Of a stretch of DNA of 64,000 nt, positions 7,702-16,306 are shown piece after piece. Both the position numbers and the translations under genes were made by a program. The DNA is taken from the NCBI GenBank assembly GCA_039888615.1, contig JBDQQS010000011.1; one strand, given 5' to 3'. The DNA is from Flavimaribacter sp039888615. Lineage in GTDB: Bacteria; Pseudomonadota; Alphaproteobacteria; Rhizobiales; Rhizobiaceae. The first letter of the stretch is position 1. Each line of letters opens with the position of its first letter. Under the pieces are notes generated by a model that made no database searches, was not told where the DNA came from, and was given only the letters and a program-made list of their open reading frames with translations.

Positions 7702-9500
7702 GCGACAGACCTGTTTTTTCCGGTGAGAAATCGGTAGCGCAAATCGAACGCGAACCCCTTGAGCACTGGCTGCAAGGCTCGACGGTTCCGAATATTGTGC
7801 TGAATACCGGCGAAGCGCGGGGCGCGGCGCTCGCCCACCGGTTCCTCACAACCCCCGACAACGCTCCCGTCGACCAGAGTTTCGCTCACATCGCGAAACG
7901 CACGCAACGCTTTGCGGCCGCATTCGCTTCCGTGACGGAGAAGCCGGTCGTGGCGAGTTTGCTGCCGGCGCTGCCAGAGGCCTTGCCGCTTGGTTATGCG
8001 GCAATGTGGGCGGGGATTTATCTTCCGATCAATCCGTTTCTGGAGCCTGGCGCGATCATCGGGATGCTGCAAAGCACCGGCGCCAATATTCTGCTCGCCG
8101 AGGGACGCTCCGGCAAACAGGGCGTCGCGGAAAAACTGGTAGCGATCGCCGCGGCGTTGCCGGATCTCGAAATCGTCCTGTGCGGTGAAGCAGAAGGCGA
8201 GGGGCGTCTGGAAGACTGGCTCGAAGGCAAGGCGACAGCGCCCCCACCCATGCCTGAACCTACTGATATCGCCGCCTATTTTCATACCGGCGGCACGACC
8301 GGGTTGCCGAAAATCGCCCGACTTACCCACGCCAATCTCGCCTATATGGCCTTTCTTGCCGGTTGGGGCGGCGATATGCGCGCCGGCGACGTCATCCCGT
8401 GCGGCATGCCGCTGTTTCATGTCGGAGGCCTGATCTTCGGCGGACTGGCGCCGTTTGCCGCCGGCGCCTGTGTTGTTCAGCTCGGCCCCGCCGGTTATCG
8501 CGACAGGGCGATGATCGAAGCGCTGTGGGAGATCGCCAGGCGCGAGGGCGCCGATATCCTGTTCGGGCCGCCGACGGTCGCGATCGCAGCAATAGACATG
8601 TTCGAACCGCCCGCGCCGTCAAAAGTACGGCACTGGGTGTCATCTGCGGCGCCGCTTCCCGCCGCGACGCATCGCAGATTTACCGATACGACGGGAATCG
8701 CCGTGAAGGAGGCCTGGGGGCTGACGGAAGCGAGCCTCGTCCTCACCTTCATGCCGGCGCTCGGCGAAAGCCGTCCGGGCTCGGTCGGCGTCAGGTTGCC
8801 CTATTGCGAACTGGGGATCGTCTCCCTGACGCCAGGGGCCGGTCAGGCAAAATCAGGCGAAGCCGGGGTGATCATGGGCCGTTCGCCCGGCCTGTTCGCC
8901 GGCTATCTCGGTCGCGACACGGACGGCCTGGAAACCGCGCCGGGTCTCGGCGACGGGCGCTGGCTCAACACCGGCGACGTCGGTTATTTCGACGAGGAGG
9001 GCTATCTGTTCATCACAGGACGGGCGAAGGACATGATCCTGCGCGGCGGTCACAACATCGACCCCTCGACCATCGAGGAGGCGTTTGGCGCGCTCGACGA
9101 CGTGTCGGCGGTCGCCGCAGTCGGTCGTCCCGACAAGAGGGTGGGCGAGTTGCCGGTTTGCTATGTCTCGGCGGCTCCCGGAAAAACCATCGATCCGTCG
9201 GATTTGCTCGCCCGCGCAGTGACCACGATCGCGGAACGGGCGGCCCATCCGAAAGCGGTTCACGTGCTTTCCGCCATGCCGCTGACGGCGGTGGGGAAGA
9301 TCGACAAGGTCGCCTTGCGCAGGGACGCCGCCGTTCGCGCCGTTCGAGAGGAGTTTCCTGCGGTCGACATCGTATCGGCGCGGACCGACAGCAGCGGGCG
9401 GATCGTGATGTCGCTGTCTCCTGTTCCGGAAAATGCAAGCGAAGTGCTGTCTTCGCTCGGCCTTGTGCTGGCCGAAGAAAGGGATCAAGCTGATGACTGA
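7698..9500 (+). CDS. AMP-forming acyl-CoA synthetase
   Basis: A 600-residue ANL-superfamily ligase that activates a carboxylic acid to its CoA thioester via an acyl-adenylate. The AMP-binding P-loop HTGGTTGLPK lies at about residues 196-205. Further motifs are WGLTEAS (adenine site), LNTGDVGYFDEEG and TGRAKDMILRGGHNI (hinge region), and the C-terminal catalytic Lys in TAVGKIDK. It is somewhat longer than most members, with extra N-terminal sequence and a C-terminal tail of about 50 residues. It overlaps its neighbours and is the only clear committing enzyme of the operon, so it probably acts on the acid brought in by the TRAP transporter. Substrate unknown. Confidence 0.87.
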   Translation: MSDRPVFSGEKSVAQIEREPLEHWLQGSTVPNIVLNTGEARGAALAHRFLTTPDNAPVDQSFAHIAKRTQRFAAAFASVTEKPVVASLLPALPEALPLGYAAMWAGIYLPINPFLEPGAIIGMLQSTGANILLAEGRSGKQGVAEKLVAIAAALPDLEIVLCGEAEGEGRLEDWLEGKATAPPPMPEPTDIAAYFHTGGTTGLPKIARLTHANLAYMAFLAGWGGDMRAGDVIPCGMPLFHVGGLIFGGLAPFAAGACVVQLGPAGYRDRAMIEALWEIARREGADILFGPPTVAIAAIDMFEPPAPSKVRHWVSSAAPLPAATHRRFTDTTGIAVKEAWGLTEASLVLTFMPALGESRPGSVGVRLPYCELGIVSLTPGAGQAKSGEAGVIMGRSPGLFAGYLGRDTDGLETAPGLGDGRWLNTGDVGYFDEEGYLFITGRAKDMILRGGHNIDPSTIEEAFGALDDVSAVAAVGRPDKRVGELPVCYVSAAPGKTIDPSDLLARAVTTIAERAAHPKAVHVLSAMPLTAVGKIDKVALRRDAAVRAVREEFPAVDIVSARTDSSGRIVMSLSPVPENASEVLSSLGLVLAEERDQADD

Positions 9501-10353
9501 CAAGATACTGGCCATTGACCACCTGATGATTCACGTTGCCGACAGCGAGCAAGCCGGAGCTGTTTTCGAAAGGCTGGGATTTGTCGTAACGCCGAAAAGC
9601 GACTTGCCGGGCTTGTCGAACCGCCTGATCTGTTTCGGCGATACGCCCTACGAACGCGGCGTGTGCAACTATATCGAGCTGATGTCGCTGGACGACGCTG
9701 CCATCGCGCCGCCGCCGATGCCTCGGCTGCTCAAGGAGTACGGTCCGGTGTCGACGGTGTTGTCGGTGGATGACGCCCATGCGGTCCATGCGCGCCTGAT
9801 CGCAGAGGGAATCAAGATCGGACCCGTTCTCGATCTGCAGCGCGACTGGACGCTTCCCGACGGCTCGGTCGTCACGCCGGCGTTTTCTGTTGCGATACCT
9901 GAACTCGGCCAGGCGCCGGTCTACTGGAACTACTGCCTGCACAAGACCGCGCAGCATTATATCCGGCTGGAATTCACCGAACACCCAAACACGGCCCTGT
10001 CGTTCGACGAGGTTTATCTGGCTGTCGACGATCCGGACGCGGCCGCCGCGCACTATGTCGAGCACTGGCTGGCTCAGCGAGAAGGCGACCGTCTACTGTT
10101 GCCCGAAGGTCCGGCTTTGCGGCTGATGAGCAGGGACAAGATTGGCGCGGTCTTGCCGGTTGAGCTGGTCGCCAGCGACAGTCCCGGCATCAAGGCGATG
10201 GGCGTCACGGTGAACGATCTCGCCAAAGCGCAAGCGGTTATCAGGAAGACCGGGGTGTCGACTATTACGCTGGAAAACGGATTTGCGGTCAAGGCGGACG
10301 ATGCGGCTGGATGCGCTCTCCTTTTCGAGGAGCGTCATGAACCGGATCGGTAG
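9493..10353 (+). CDS. Glyoxalase-like (VOC fold) protein
   Basis: A 286-residue protein with an N-terminal VOC/glyoxalase-like beta-alpha-beta module (IDHLMIHVADSEQAG, residues 6-21) and a second, weaker module in the C-terminal half (VYLAVDDPDAAAAHY). VOC enzymes are metal-dependent isomerases, lyases, epimerases or dioxygenases. The call rests on fold pattern, and no specific reaction can be read. The ATG at 9493 overlaps the acyl-CoA synthetase end by 8 nt, and its 3' end overlaps the small TRAP permease by 17 nt, so it is firmly part of the operon. A methylmalonyl-CoA-epimerase-like or ring-opening role is speculation. Confidence 0.7.
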   Translation: MTDKILAIDHLMIHVADSEQAGAVFERLGFVVTPKSDLPGLSNRLICFGDTPYERGVCNYIELMSLDDAAIAPPPMPRLLKEYGPVSTVLSVDDAHAVHARLIAEGIKIGPVLDLQRDWTLPDGSVVTPAFSVAIPELGQAPVYWNYCLHKTAQHYIRLEFTEHPNTALSFDEVYLAVDDPDAAAAHYVEHWLAQREGDRLLLPEGPALRLMSRDKIGAVLPVELVASDSPGIKAMGVTVNDLAKAQAVIRKTGVSTITLENGFAVKADDAAGCALLFEERHEPDR

Positions 10354-10822
10354 ATGGGCGACGCAAGCCGGACAGTGGCTCGCCGTCGCAGCCCTGGTCG
10401 CGATGATGGTTCACCTCGGCGCCGATATCCTGCTGCGCAATATCGCGGCGCGGCCGCTGGACGGAACCCTGGAGGTCGTCGCCGGCCTCTATATGCCGTT
10501 CGTCGTGTTCGCGGCGCTTTCGGCCACGCATTTGAACCGGGAGGAAATCCGTGTCGATCTCGTCGGTAATTTCCTGCCGCAGACCGCTGTGATGTTGCTT
10601 GACCGGGCCGCTCAACTGCTGATGGCGATTTGCGCCGCGGCGCTGGCCTGGCTGACCGCCAGCCATGCAATGCGGGCCTTCGACATCGGCCAGCGCATTG
10701 AAGCCGGCTCTCTCGTCATTCCGCTCTGGCCGGGAAAGGCGATTGTCACCACCGGTTTTGTGCTTCTTGCTGTCGCGGCTCTGGTCCGCCTGTTTGGAAA
10801 GGCAGACAATGGGTCCGTTTGA
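10337..10822 (+). CDS. TRAP transporter small permease (DctQ family)
   Basis: A 161-residue integral membrane protein with four predicted membrane segments, matching the small subunit of TRAP transporters. The motif HLNREEIRVDLV after the second segment is typical of DctQ. The ATG at 10337 is preceded by GAGGAG and lies within the end of the VOC gene. It pairs with the large permease that follows (14-nt overlap) and with the binding protein encoded about 4.4 kb upstream in the same operon. Confidence 0.85.
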   Translation: MNRIGRWATQAGQWLAVAALVAMMVHLGADILLRNIAARPLDGTLEVVAGLYMPFVVFAALSATHLNREEIRVDLVGNFLPQTAVMLLDRAAQLLMAICAAALAWLTASHAMRAFDIGQRIEAGSLVIPLWPGKAIVTTGFVLLAVAALVRLFGKADNGSV

Positions 10823-12104
10823 GACAGGCGGAACGGTTCTCGTCGCCGCGCTTGTGATGATTTTCCTGCGGGCGCCGGTCGGGCTTGCTCTGGGCCTCGC
10901 CGCCTTTGCAGGCGCGTTTGCGCTGTTGCCTGCGACCGCCGCGATCAGCCTCATGAGCCGGGTTCCGTACGAGTTTACGGCGAGCTGGGAATTCGCAGCG
11001 GTGCCGTTGTTTCTTGCCATGGGGACGATCATCACCCGGTCGGGCATGGCCGATGGCCTGATCATACTGGCGGAAAGAAGCCTGCGGCGACTGCCGGGCG
11101 GGCTTGCAATCGCCACGAATTTCGCTGGCGCAGGATTTGGCGCGGCCTCGGGTTCAAGCCTGGCGACAACGGTTGCGCTTGGCCGCATGGCCATCCCGCA
11201 GATGCTGCGCGCCGGATACAATCCCGGCCTCGCGACTGCGACGACGGCCTGCGCCGGCACGCTTGCGGCTCTCATTCCGCCGTCAATACCGCTGATCGTC
11301 TATGGAATTCTGGCGGAGGTCTCCGTTGCGAAACTGTTCTTCGCAGGCATTGTGCCCGGACTTCTGACCGCATTCGCCTACGGCGCGATGATCTATCTGC
11401 GCTGCCGGTTCAACCCGGATCTCGCGCCGCGCTCGGAAACGGAGTCCGACGAGACCGTGGGATGGAGCGTTGCAGCGTTTCCCGTCATAGCGATCGTCAT
11501 TCTGGGCGGAATCTATGGCGGGTACTTTTCGCCGAGCGAAGCCGGCTCCGTGGGTGCGCTCGCCGCGATCGCTCTGGCTTTTTGTCAGCCCGGCTTCAAC
11601 TGGCGCGAACTTGCACTGGCGTTGGCCGAGGCGGCGCGCCAGACGGCCGCTATTTTGTTTGTCGCCGCCGGCGCCTTCATGCTGACCCGAACGATGGCCC
11701 TCACCGGCCTGCCGAACGCGCTCGCCGATCTCGTCCAGACATGGTCCGTATCGCCGCTGTTGCTGATCCTGGCATCCTCCGTGCTGTTTCTGCTGCTCGG
11801 GATGGTGCTCGATCCGTTCGGCGTCATGCTCTTGTCCGTCGCCGTTTTGCTGCCGGCCTTCGAGCGCCTCGGCTTCGACCTGATCTGGATGGGAATCATC
11901 ATCGTCAAGTTCATTGAGATCGGTCTTGTCACGCCGCCGGTTGGCCTGAACGTGTTCGCAGCCAAATCAGTGGCGCCGCCCGAAATCGGCCTGACAGTCA
12001 TCTTCCGCGGAGTGAGCTGGTTTCTGCTCGCGGAAGCCGTCGTGATGGCGATCCTTTTCCTGTTTCCCGCGCTCACGCTGTGGCTTCCGAACAATCTGCT
12101 GTGA
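10809..12104 (+). CDS. TRAP transporter large permease (DctM family)
   Basis: A 431-residue, highly hydrophobic ion-coupled transport subunit with about 12 membrane segments. DctM signatures include the fold-repeat loops around ASGSSLATTVALGRMAIP and the LIPPSIPLIVYG region, and the C-terminal LVTPPVGLNVFAAK. It drives uptake of the substrate delivered by the DctP protein. The ATG at 10809 follows GGAAAGG and overlaps dctQ. It is the last gene of the operon, and a convergent LysR gene ends 62 bp beyond. No clear terminator was seen in that gap. Confidence 0.88.
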   Translation: MGPFETGGTVLVAALVMIFLRAPVGLALGLAAFAGAFALLPATAAISLMSRVPYEFTASWEFAAVPLFLAMGTIITRSGMADGLIILAERSLRRLPGGLAIATNFAGAGFGAASGSSLATTVALGRMAIPQMLRAGYNPGLATATTACAGTLAALIPPSIPLIVYGILAEVSVAKLFFAGIVPGLLTAFAYGAMIYLRCRFNPDLAPRSETESDETVGWSVAAFPVIAIVILGGIYGGYFSPSEAGSVGALAAIALAFCQPGFNWRELALALAEAARQTAAILFVAAGAFMLTRTMALTGLPNALADLVQTWSVSPLLLILASSVLFLLLGMVLDPFGVMLLSVAVLLPAFERLGFDLIWMGIIIVKFIEIGLVTPPVGLNVFAAKSVAPPEIGLTVIFRGVSWFLLAEAVVMAILFLFPALTLWLPNNLL

Positions 12105-12165
12105 TGCGATGATCACAATCGGTATCGGCGCCTTTCAAACCCGTCGGCGCATGGAGAGATGACGT

Positions 12166-13002
12166 TCAGAAGGCGTTGCGAATTGCGTCGCACATCGCGT
12201 CGGCGGTCGCATTTTGTGCTGCCTGCGCCTTTCGCAGTACGAGAAAAGACTTTTGTCTGATGTCCAACCCGCGAACGGGCGTCAGTCCGGAGGTGTCTTG
12301 CTGTCGAGCAAAGAGGGCCGCCGCAATGCCGGCGCCAGCCGCCGCGCGAACCCCCAGTGTGCTCTCGCTCGTGAAGACGATCCGGTAGCGGCGACCGGCT
12401 TCCTCGAGCCCTGACAGCGCAGCTTCCCGCCACCAGCAATCGCGGTCAAAAAGGGCGACCGGCATGATCTCTTCGGAAGCAATGTCGCGTTCACTGCTGC
12501 ACATCCATATCAGGCTGTCCTCGCGCAACACCTCGTCCCGGCGATCAGGCTCCGGCACTTCGTAGATCGCTAGATCCAGCCGCCCGGTTTTCAGTGCTGC
12601 GTCGAAGCCGGCGCCGAACGCACAATACACTTCCAGTTCCACATCGGGGTGCAAAGCGGTGAAATCGGCGATTATGCTCGTCAGTGATGAATGACGGTGA
12701 TTGTCTGTCACGCCGATCCGCAAACGCCCCCGCATGCCCTCATCTCTCAGCTCCGCCAGCGCAGCGTCCATCGTCTGCGACACCTTTCGAGCAACGGGAA
12801 GCAATCGTTCGCCGACTGGCGTGAGCATGATTCCGCGCCCATGACGGTGGAAGAGCGGTTTGCCGACAGCCGCTTCGAGCTGTCGTATCTGGAGGCTCGT
12901 CGCCGACTGGGATCGATTGATCCGTCTCGCGCCAGCGGTGACGCTTCCCGCATCGGCGATGGCAAGGAACGTACGCAACTGATCGCTGTTGAATGGAGTC
13001 AT
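12166..13002 (-). CDS. LysR-family regulator
   Basis: A 278-residue LysR-type regulator. The N-terminal helix-turn-helix spans about residues 15-40 (AIADAGSVTAGARRINRSQS), followed by an effector-binding domain. The ATG at 13002 was chosen because it gives the usual few residues before the DNA-binding domain; the frame is open further upstream without support. It is divergent from the YraQ/ArsP-type permease gene 94 bp away and convergent with dctM, so the permease is its likeliest target. The effector is unknown. Confidence 0.83.
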   Translation of the reverse strand: MTPFNSDQLRTFLAIADAGSVTAGARRINRSQSATSLQIRQLEAAVGKPLFHRHGRGIMLTPVGERLLPVARKVSQTMDAALAELRDEGMRGRLRIGVTDNHRHSSLTSIIADFTALHPDVELEVYCAFGAGFDAALKTGRLDLAIYEVPEPDRRDEVLREDSLIWMCSSERDIASEEIMPVALFDRDCWWREAALSGLEEAGRRYRIVFTSESTLGVRAAAGAGIAAALFARQQDTSGLTPVRGLDIRQKSFLVLRKAQAAQNATADAMCDAIRNAF

Positions 13003-13096
13003 AAGATATTTGGAAAACCGATTGCTGCTTGTCAAAATACCCGTTTTACAGATGGCTGTCCATCGCCCATGATCAAAGGCAAGAATGGAGCAGGCA

Positions 13097-14119
13097 ATGT
13101 CCATCCCGGCAATTATCGAGGCAGTCAGACCAGGAGCGCGTCACGTTTATGGGCTTGTTGCAGCAGCTCTCGCCGCGCTGGTGTTCTGGAAACCCGGAGC
13201 ATTCGCGGAAATCGCTGCTTACGTTTTCTGGTCGATGCTCCATGTGTCGCCGATCGTAATACCGGGCATGGCGCTTGCGGCCTGGCTCGTCGCAAGCGGC
13301 GCAAGCGATCGCATTTCGGTTCTGTTCGAGGGCAGAGCTGTTCGTGCAGTCATGGTCGCTTCTCTTTTCGGTGCATTGCTTCCGGTTTGCGGCATCACGG
13401 TTCTTCCCCTGATGACCGGGCTCCTTGCCGCCGGCGTGCCTCTGGCGCCTGTCATGGCGTTCTGGCTCGCTTCTCCCATCACCGGTCCGGAACTGATCTC
13501 TGTGACCGCCGCGACGCTTGGCTGGAAGTTCGCGCTGGGCAAGACCCTGGCGGCGCTCGGCCTCGGACTTCTCGGCGGATGTGTGACCGGTGTTTTCTTT
13601 CGGCGTTCATGGGTCCGGTCACCTCTGCGATCCAACCGACTCGTAAACGCCTTGACAACGGCGTGCTGCGGTGGCGACGGCGGCTTCAATTTCCGTATCT
13701 GGAACGACGCCGCCCGCCGGACAAGATTCTGGCTGGAGTTCCGGTCAATTGCGCGTCTGATGGTTATCGTACTGGCGCCGGCGTTCGCTGCGGAGTATCT
13801 CCTGAACGCATGGCTGAAACCCGATGCTCTTGAGCCTTTTGTCGGCAGCGACAGCGCGTTGGCTGTGCCATTGGCCGTCATCATCGGCGGACCGGCCTAT
13901 ATCGACGGGTACGCCGCATTGCCGTTGACACGGTCACTGATGGACCACGGCCTGTCGCCGGGAGCGGCAATGGCTTTCCTTGTTTCCGGCGGCGTCGTCA
14001 GCATCTGGGGCGCAATGGCGATCTTTCCGGTGCTACGTTTAAAGCCTTTTCTGCTCTTTCTGGTGCTCGCGCTTGGCGGATCGATGATCGCCGGCTGGGT
14101 TTTCGATCTGTTCTACTGA
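13097..14119 (+). CDS. Predicted permease of the ArsP/YraQ (DUF318) family
   Basis: A 340-residue membrane protein with about eight hydrophobic segments. Two blocks resemble the ArsP_1/DUF318 repeat: PVCGITVLPLMTGLLAAGVP followed by FWLASPITGPELI, and GPAYIDGYAALPLTRSL in the second half. The hydrophilic centre contains a Cys-Cys pair (TTACCGGDGG). Members are linked to efflux of organoarsenicals or metals, or have no known role. The ATG at 13097 follows GGAG with 6-nt spacing and is preferred over the ATG at 13085. It is divergent from a LysR gene, which may control it. Confidence 0.65.
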   Translation: MSIPAIIEAVRPGARHVYGLVAAALAALVFWKPGAFAEIAAYVFWSMLHVSPIVIPGMALAAWLVASGASDRISVLFEGRAVRAVMVASLFGALLPVCGITVLPLMTGLLAAGVPLAPVMAFWLASPITGPELISVTAATLGWKFALGKTLAALGLGLLGGCVTGVFFRRSWVRSPLRSNRLVNALTTACCGGDGGFNFRIWNDAARRTRFWLEFRSIARLMVIVLAPAFAAEYLLNAWLKPDALEPFVGSDSALAVPLAVIIGGPAYIDGYAALPLTRSLMDHGLSPGAAMAFLVSGGVVSIWGAMAIFPVLRLKPFLLFLVLALGGSMIAGWVFDLFY

Positions 14120-14126
14120 CCGTTCT

Positions 14127-15299
14127 TCAGAACGGTAGTCCGACGTAATTGGTCGCGAGAGCCGCTTGTGCGTGCCGGTTTTCGCCCAGGAACTCGAACT
14201 CGGCCCTCCGCATCCGCTGTTCGAATGGGCCGTCATCCGGGAAATGGTGCAGCAGCGTCGTCATCCACCAGCTGAACCGCTCGGCTTTCCAGATCCGCGC
14301 CAGGGCCTTCTCCGAATAATGATCGAGGCCGGACGCGTCCTTTTCGATGATGGCGGCGACCAGCGCTTCGTAGAGATAGTGAATATCGGAGGCTGCGGTG
14401 TTCAGACCCTTCGCGCCGGTTGGCGGCACGATATGCGCGGCGTCGCCGCACAGGAACAGACGCCCCCAGCGCATCGGCTCCGATACGAAGGATCGCAGCG
14501 GCGCGATGGATTTCTCGATCGACGGGCCGGTGACCAGGCGGTCGGCGGCCTGCGGCGGAATCCGGCGCTTCAGCTCCGACCAGAAATCATCGTCGGACCA
14601 TTCTTCCGGCGTGTCTGTGAGGGGGACCTGAACGTAGTAGCGACTGAGCGTGTGGCTTCGCATGGAACAGAGCGCAAAGCCGCGTTCCGAGGTCGCATAG
14701 ATCAGTTCGTCATGGACAGGCGGCGTAAAGGCCAGAATTCCGAGCCAGCCGAACGGATAGGTCTTTTCATATTCGTGACGGACATTGCTTGGCACGGTCT
14801 TTCGACTGACACCGTGAAAGCCATCGCAGCCGGCGATGTAGTCGCAATCGATGCGATGCTTTTCGCCGTCCGGGGTTGCGTAGGTTACATAGGCGGAGTC
14901 CGTATCCGCGTCGCAGATCATAACCTCGTCGGTCTGGTAGATAATAGGCAGGCCCTCGCTTTCGCGCGCCTCGTAGAGGTCCCGGGTCAGTTCCGTTTGA
15001 CCGTAAACCAGCACATGCGCGCCCGTCAGCGCGTCGAAATCAATTCGGATTTCGTGATGGTCGAAAGAAATGACGGCGCCGTCATGGGGGAGGCCTTCGC
15101 GGTCCATGCGCTCGCCGACGCCGGCCTGCCGCATCAGGTCCACGAAGCCGCGTTCGAGAACGCCGGCGCGAATTCGGGACAGAACGTGTTCCTTCGTTGT
15201 GCGCTCCAGAACGACATTGTCGATGCCTGCTTTGTGGAGCAGTTGTCCGAGCAACATGCCGGATGGCCCGCCGCCGATAATGCAAACCTGGGTGCGCAT
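14127..15299 (-). CDS. pobA: 4-hydroxybenzoate 3-monooxygenase
   Basis: A 390-residue FAD-dependent monooxygenase that converts 4-hydroxybenzoate to protocatechuate with NADPH and O2. Visible motifs are GGGPSGMLLG at residues 9-18 (dinucleotide fold), AGCDGFHGVSR (DG motif) and LCGDAAHIVPPTGAKGLN (GD motif that binds the FAD ribityl chain). Length and sequence match PobA closely. It is divergent from an AraC-type regulator of the PobR kind, with 94 bp between them. The product protocatechuate is the likely substrate of the ligBA pair at 19004-20226. The gene ends 7 bp from the convergent permease. Confidence 0.93.
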   Translation of the reverse strand: MRTQVCIIGGGPSGMLLGQLLHKAGIDNVVLERTTKEHVLSRIRAGVLERGFVDLMRQAGVGERMDREGLPHDGAVISFDHHEIRIDFDALTGAHVLVYGQTELTRDLYEARESEGLPIIYQTDEVMICDADTDSAYVTYATPDGEKHRIDCDYIAGCDGFHGVSRKTVPSNVRHEYEKTYPFGWLGILAFTPPVHDELIYATSERGFALCSMRSHTLSRYYVQVPLTDTPEEWSDDDFWSELKRRIPPQAADRLVTGPSIEKSIAPLRSFVSEPMRWGRLFLCGDAAHIVPPTGAKGLNTAASDIHYLYEALVAAIIEKDASGLDHYSEKALARIWKAERFSWWMTTLLHHFPDDGPFEQRMRRAEFEFLGENRHAQAALATNYVGLPF

Positions 15300-15341
15300 T
15301 GCGTTTCCTCCCTGACCCTGAATTTACCCAATCATGATGGC

Positions 15342-15366
15342 GGACGCAAAAATTGGAATGGACGCA
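15342..15366. promoter_or_regulatory. Direct repeat in the pobA/araC intergenic region
   Basis: GGACGCA occurs at 15342-15348 and again at 15360-15366 in the same orientation, 18 bp apart start to start. AraC-family activators typically bind direct half-sites at such spacing. The repeat is a candidate binding site for the divergently encoded regulator. Confidence 0.4.
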
Positions 15367-15393
15367 TTCTGCAAAAAGTAGCATTATTTCACC

Positions 15394-16284
15394 ATGAACC
15401 AGATTGTTTCCCTTGCCGAAACCACACGATCCGGACGCACAGGTTTCGTTCCGGATTTCGAGCTTTATGGCGAAGAAACGGATTTTCCGGACGTTTTGCA
15501 TTGTGAGCTCCTGAAGGATCGGGCGCCGGCGCATGGCTGGAGAATCACACCACACCGTCACGGCCGACTTCATCAGTTCTTCCTGATCGTGGCGGGCAGG
15601 GGCCGTTGTCGTCTGGACGGCGAAACCTATGAGCTGGGGCAGGGAAGCGTTCTCAATGTGCCTGCCGGCGCCGTGCACAGTTTCTCATTCGAACCGGGGA
15701 TCAAGGGTTACGTGCTGACCATTCCCGTCTTTGAGCTTGCCGATGCGCGGGAGCGGCTTCCGCTCGGCTCTTCCGCGCTTGCCGGCTTCTTCAAGGCAAA
15801 CGCCGATCGCGGCGTCACCGACATGTTTCGGGCGGTTCATTCCGAATTCACCGGACATCGGCAATTGCGCGCGCCGATGCTCAGGGCGATGAGCCGGCAG
15901 ATCGCCTGTGTCGTCGCCCGTCTGGCGCCCACGGAGGCCGGCCCGGCGCCCGGCGCCGGCAGCGACGCGCGTATACAACGTTTCGAACAGCTCGTGCGCG
16001 ACGAGGACACACGGGGCTGGCGGGTGTCCGACTATGCGCGGGAAGTGGGGCTGTCGCCCAATCACCTGATCAGGCTGTGCCGCGTTCATCTTGGAGTGAG
16101 TCCGCAGCGTTTCATAGAGGATGTGGCGTTTCGCGAGGCGCGCAGAATGCTCGCCTATACGCGGATGTCGATCGCCGAGGTGGGTTTCAGCGTCGGCTTT
16201 GAAGACCCCTCCTATTTCAGTCGTGCGTTCCGCAAGCGAACCGGCGTGACGCCCAAGGCCTATCGGGAAACCCTCGCCAGTTGA
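15394..16284 (+). CDS. AraC-family activator of pobA (PobR type)
   Basis: A 296-residue regulator with an N-terminal cupin-like effector domain (PHRHGRLHQFFLIVAGRG, residues 53-70) and a C-terminal AraC DNA-binding domain. Two helix-turn-helix motifs are seen in the last 100 residues: VSDYAREVGLSPNHLIRLCR and MSIAEVGFSVGFEDPSYFSR. It is divergent from pobA, the layout of AraC-type PobR regulators that activate 4-hydroxybenzoate hydroxylase in response to 4-hydroxybenzoate. The assignment of ligand and target rests on this context. Confidence 0.86.
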   Translation: MNQIVSLAETTRSGRTGFVPDFELYGEETDFPDVLHCELLKDRAPAHGWRITPHRHGRLHQFFLIVAGRGRCRLDGETYELGQGSVLNVPAGAVHSFSFEPGIKGYVLTIPVFELADARERLPLGSSALAGFFKANADRGVTDMFRAVHSEFTGHRQLRAPMLRAMSRQIACVVARLAPTEAGPAPGAGSDARIQRFEQLVRDEDTRGWRVSDYAREVGLSPNHLIRLCRVHLGVSPQRFIEDVAFREARRMLAYTRMSIAEVGFSVGFEDPSYFSRAFRKRTGVTPKAYRETLAS

Positions 16285-16306
16285 CGGCCACGTCAGGCAA
16301 CAGACA

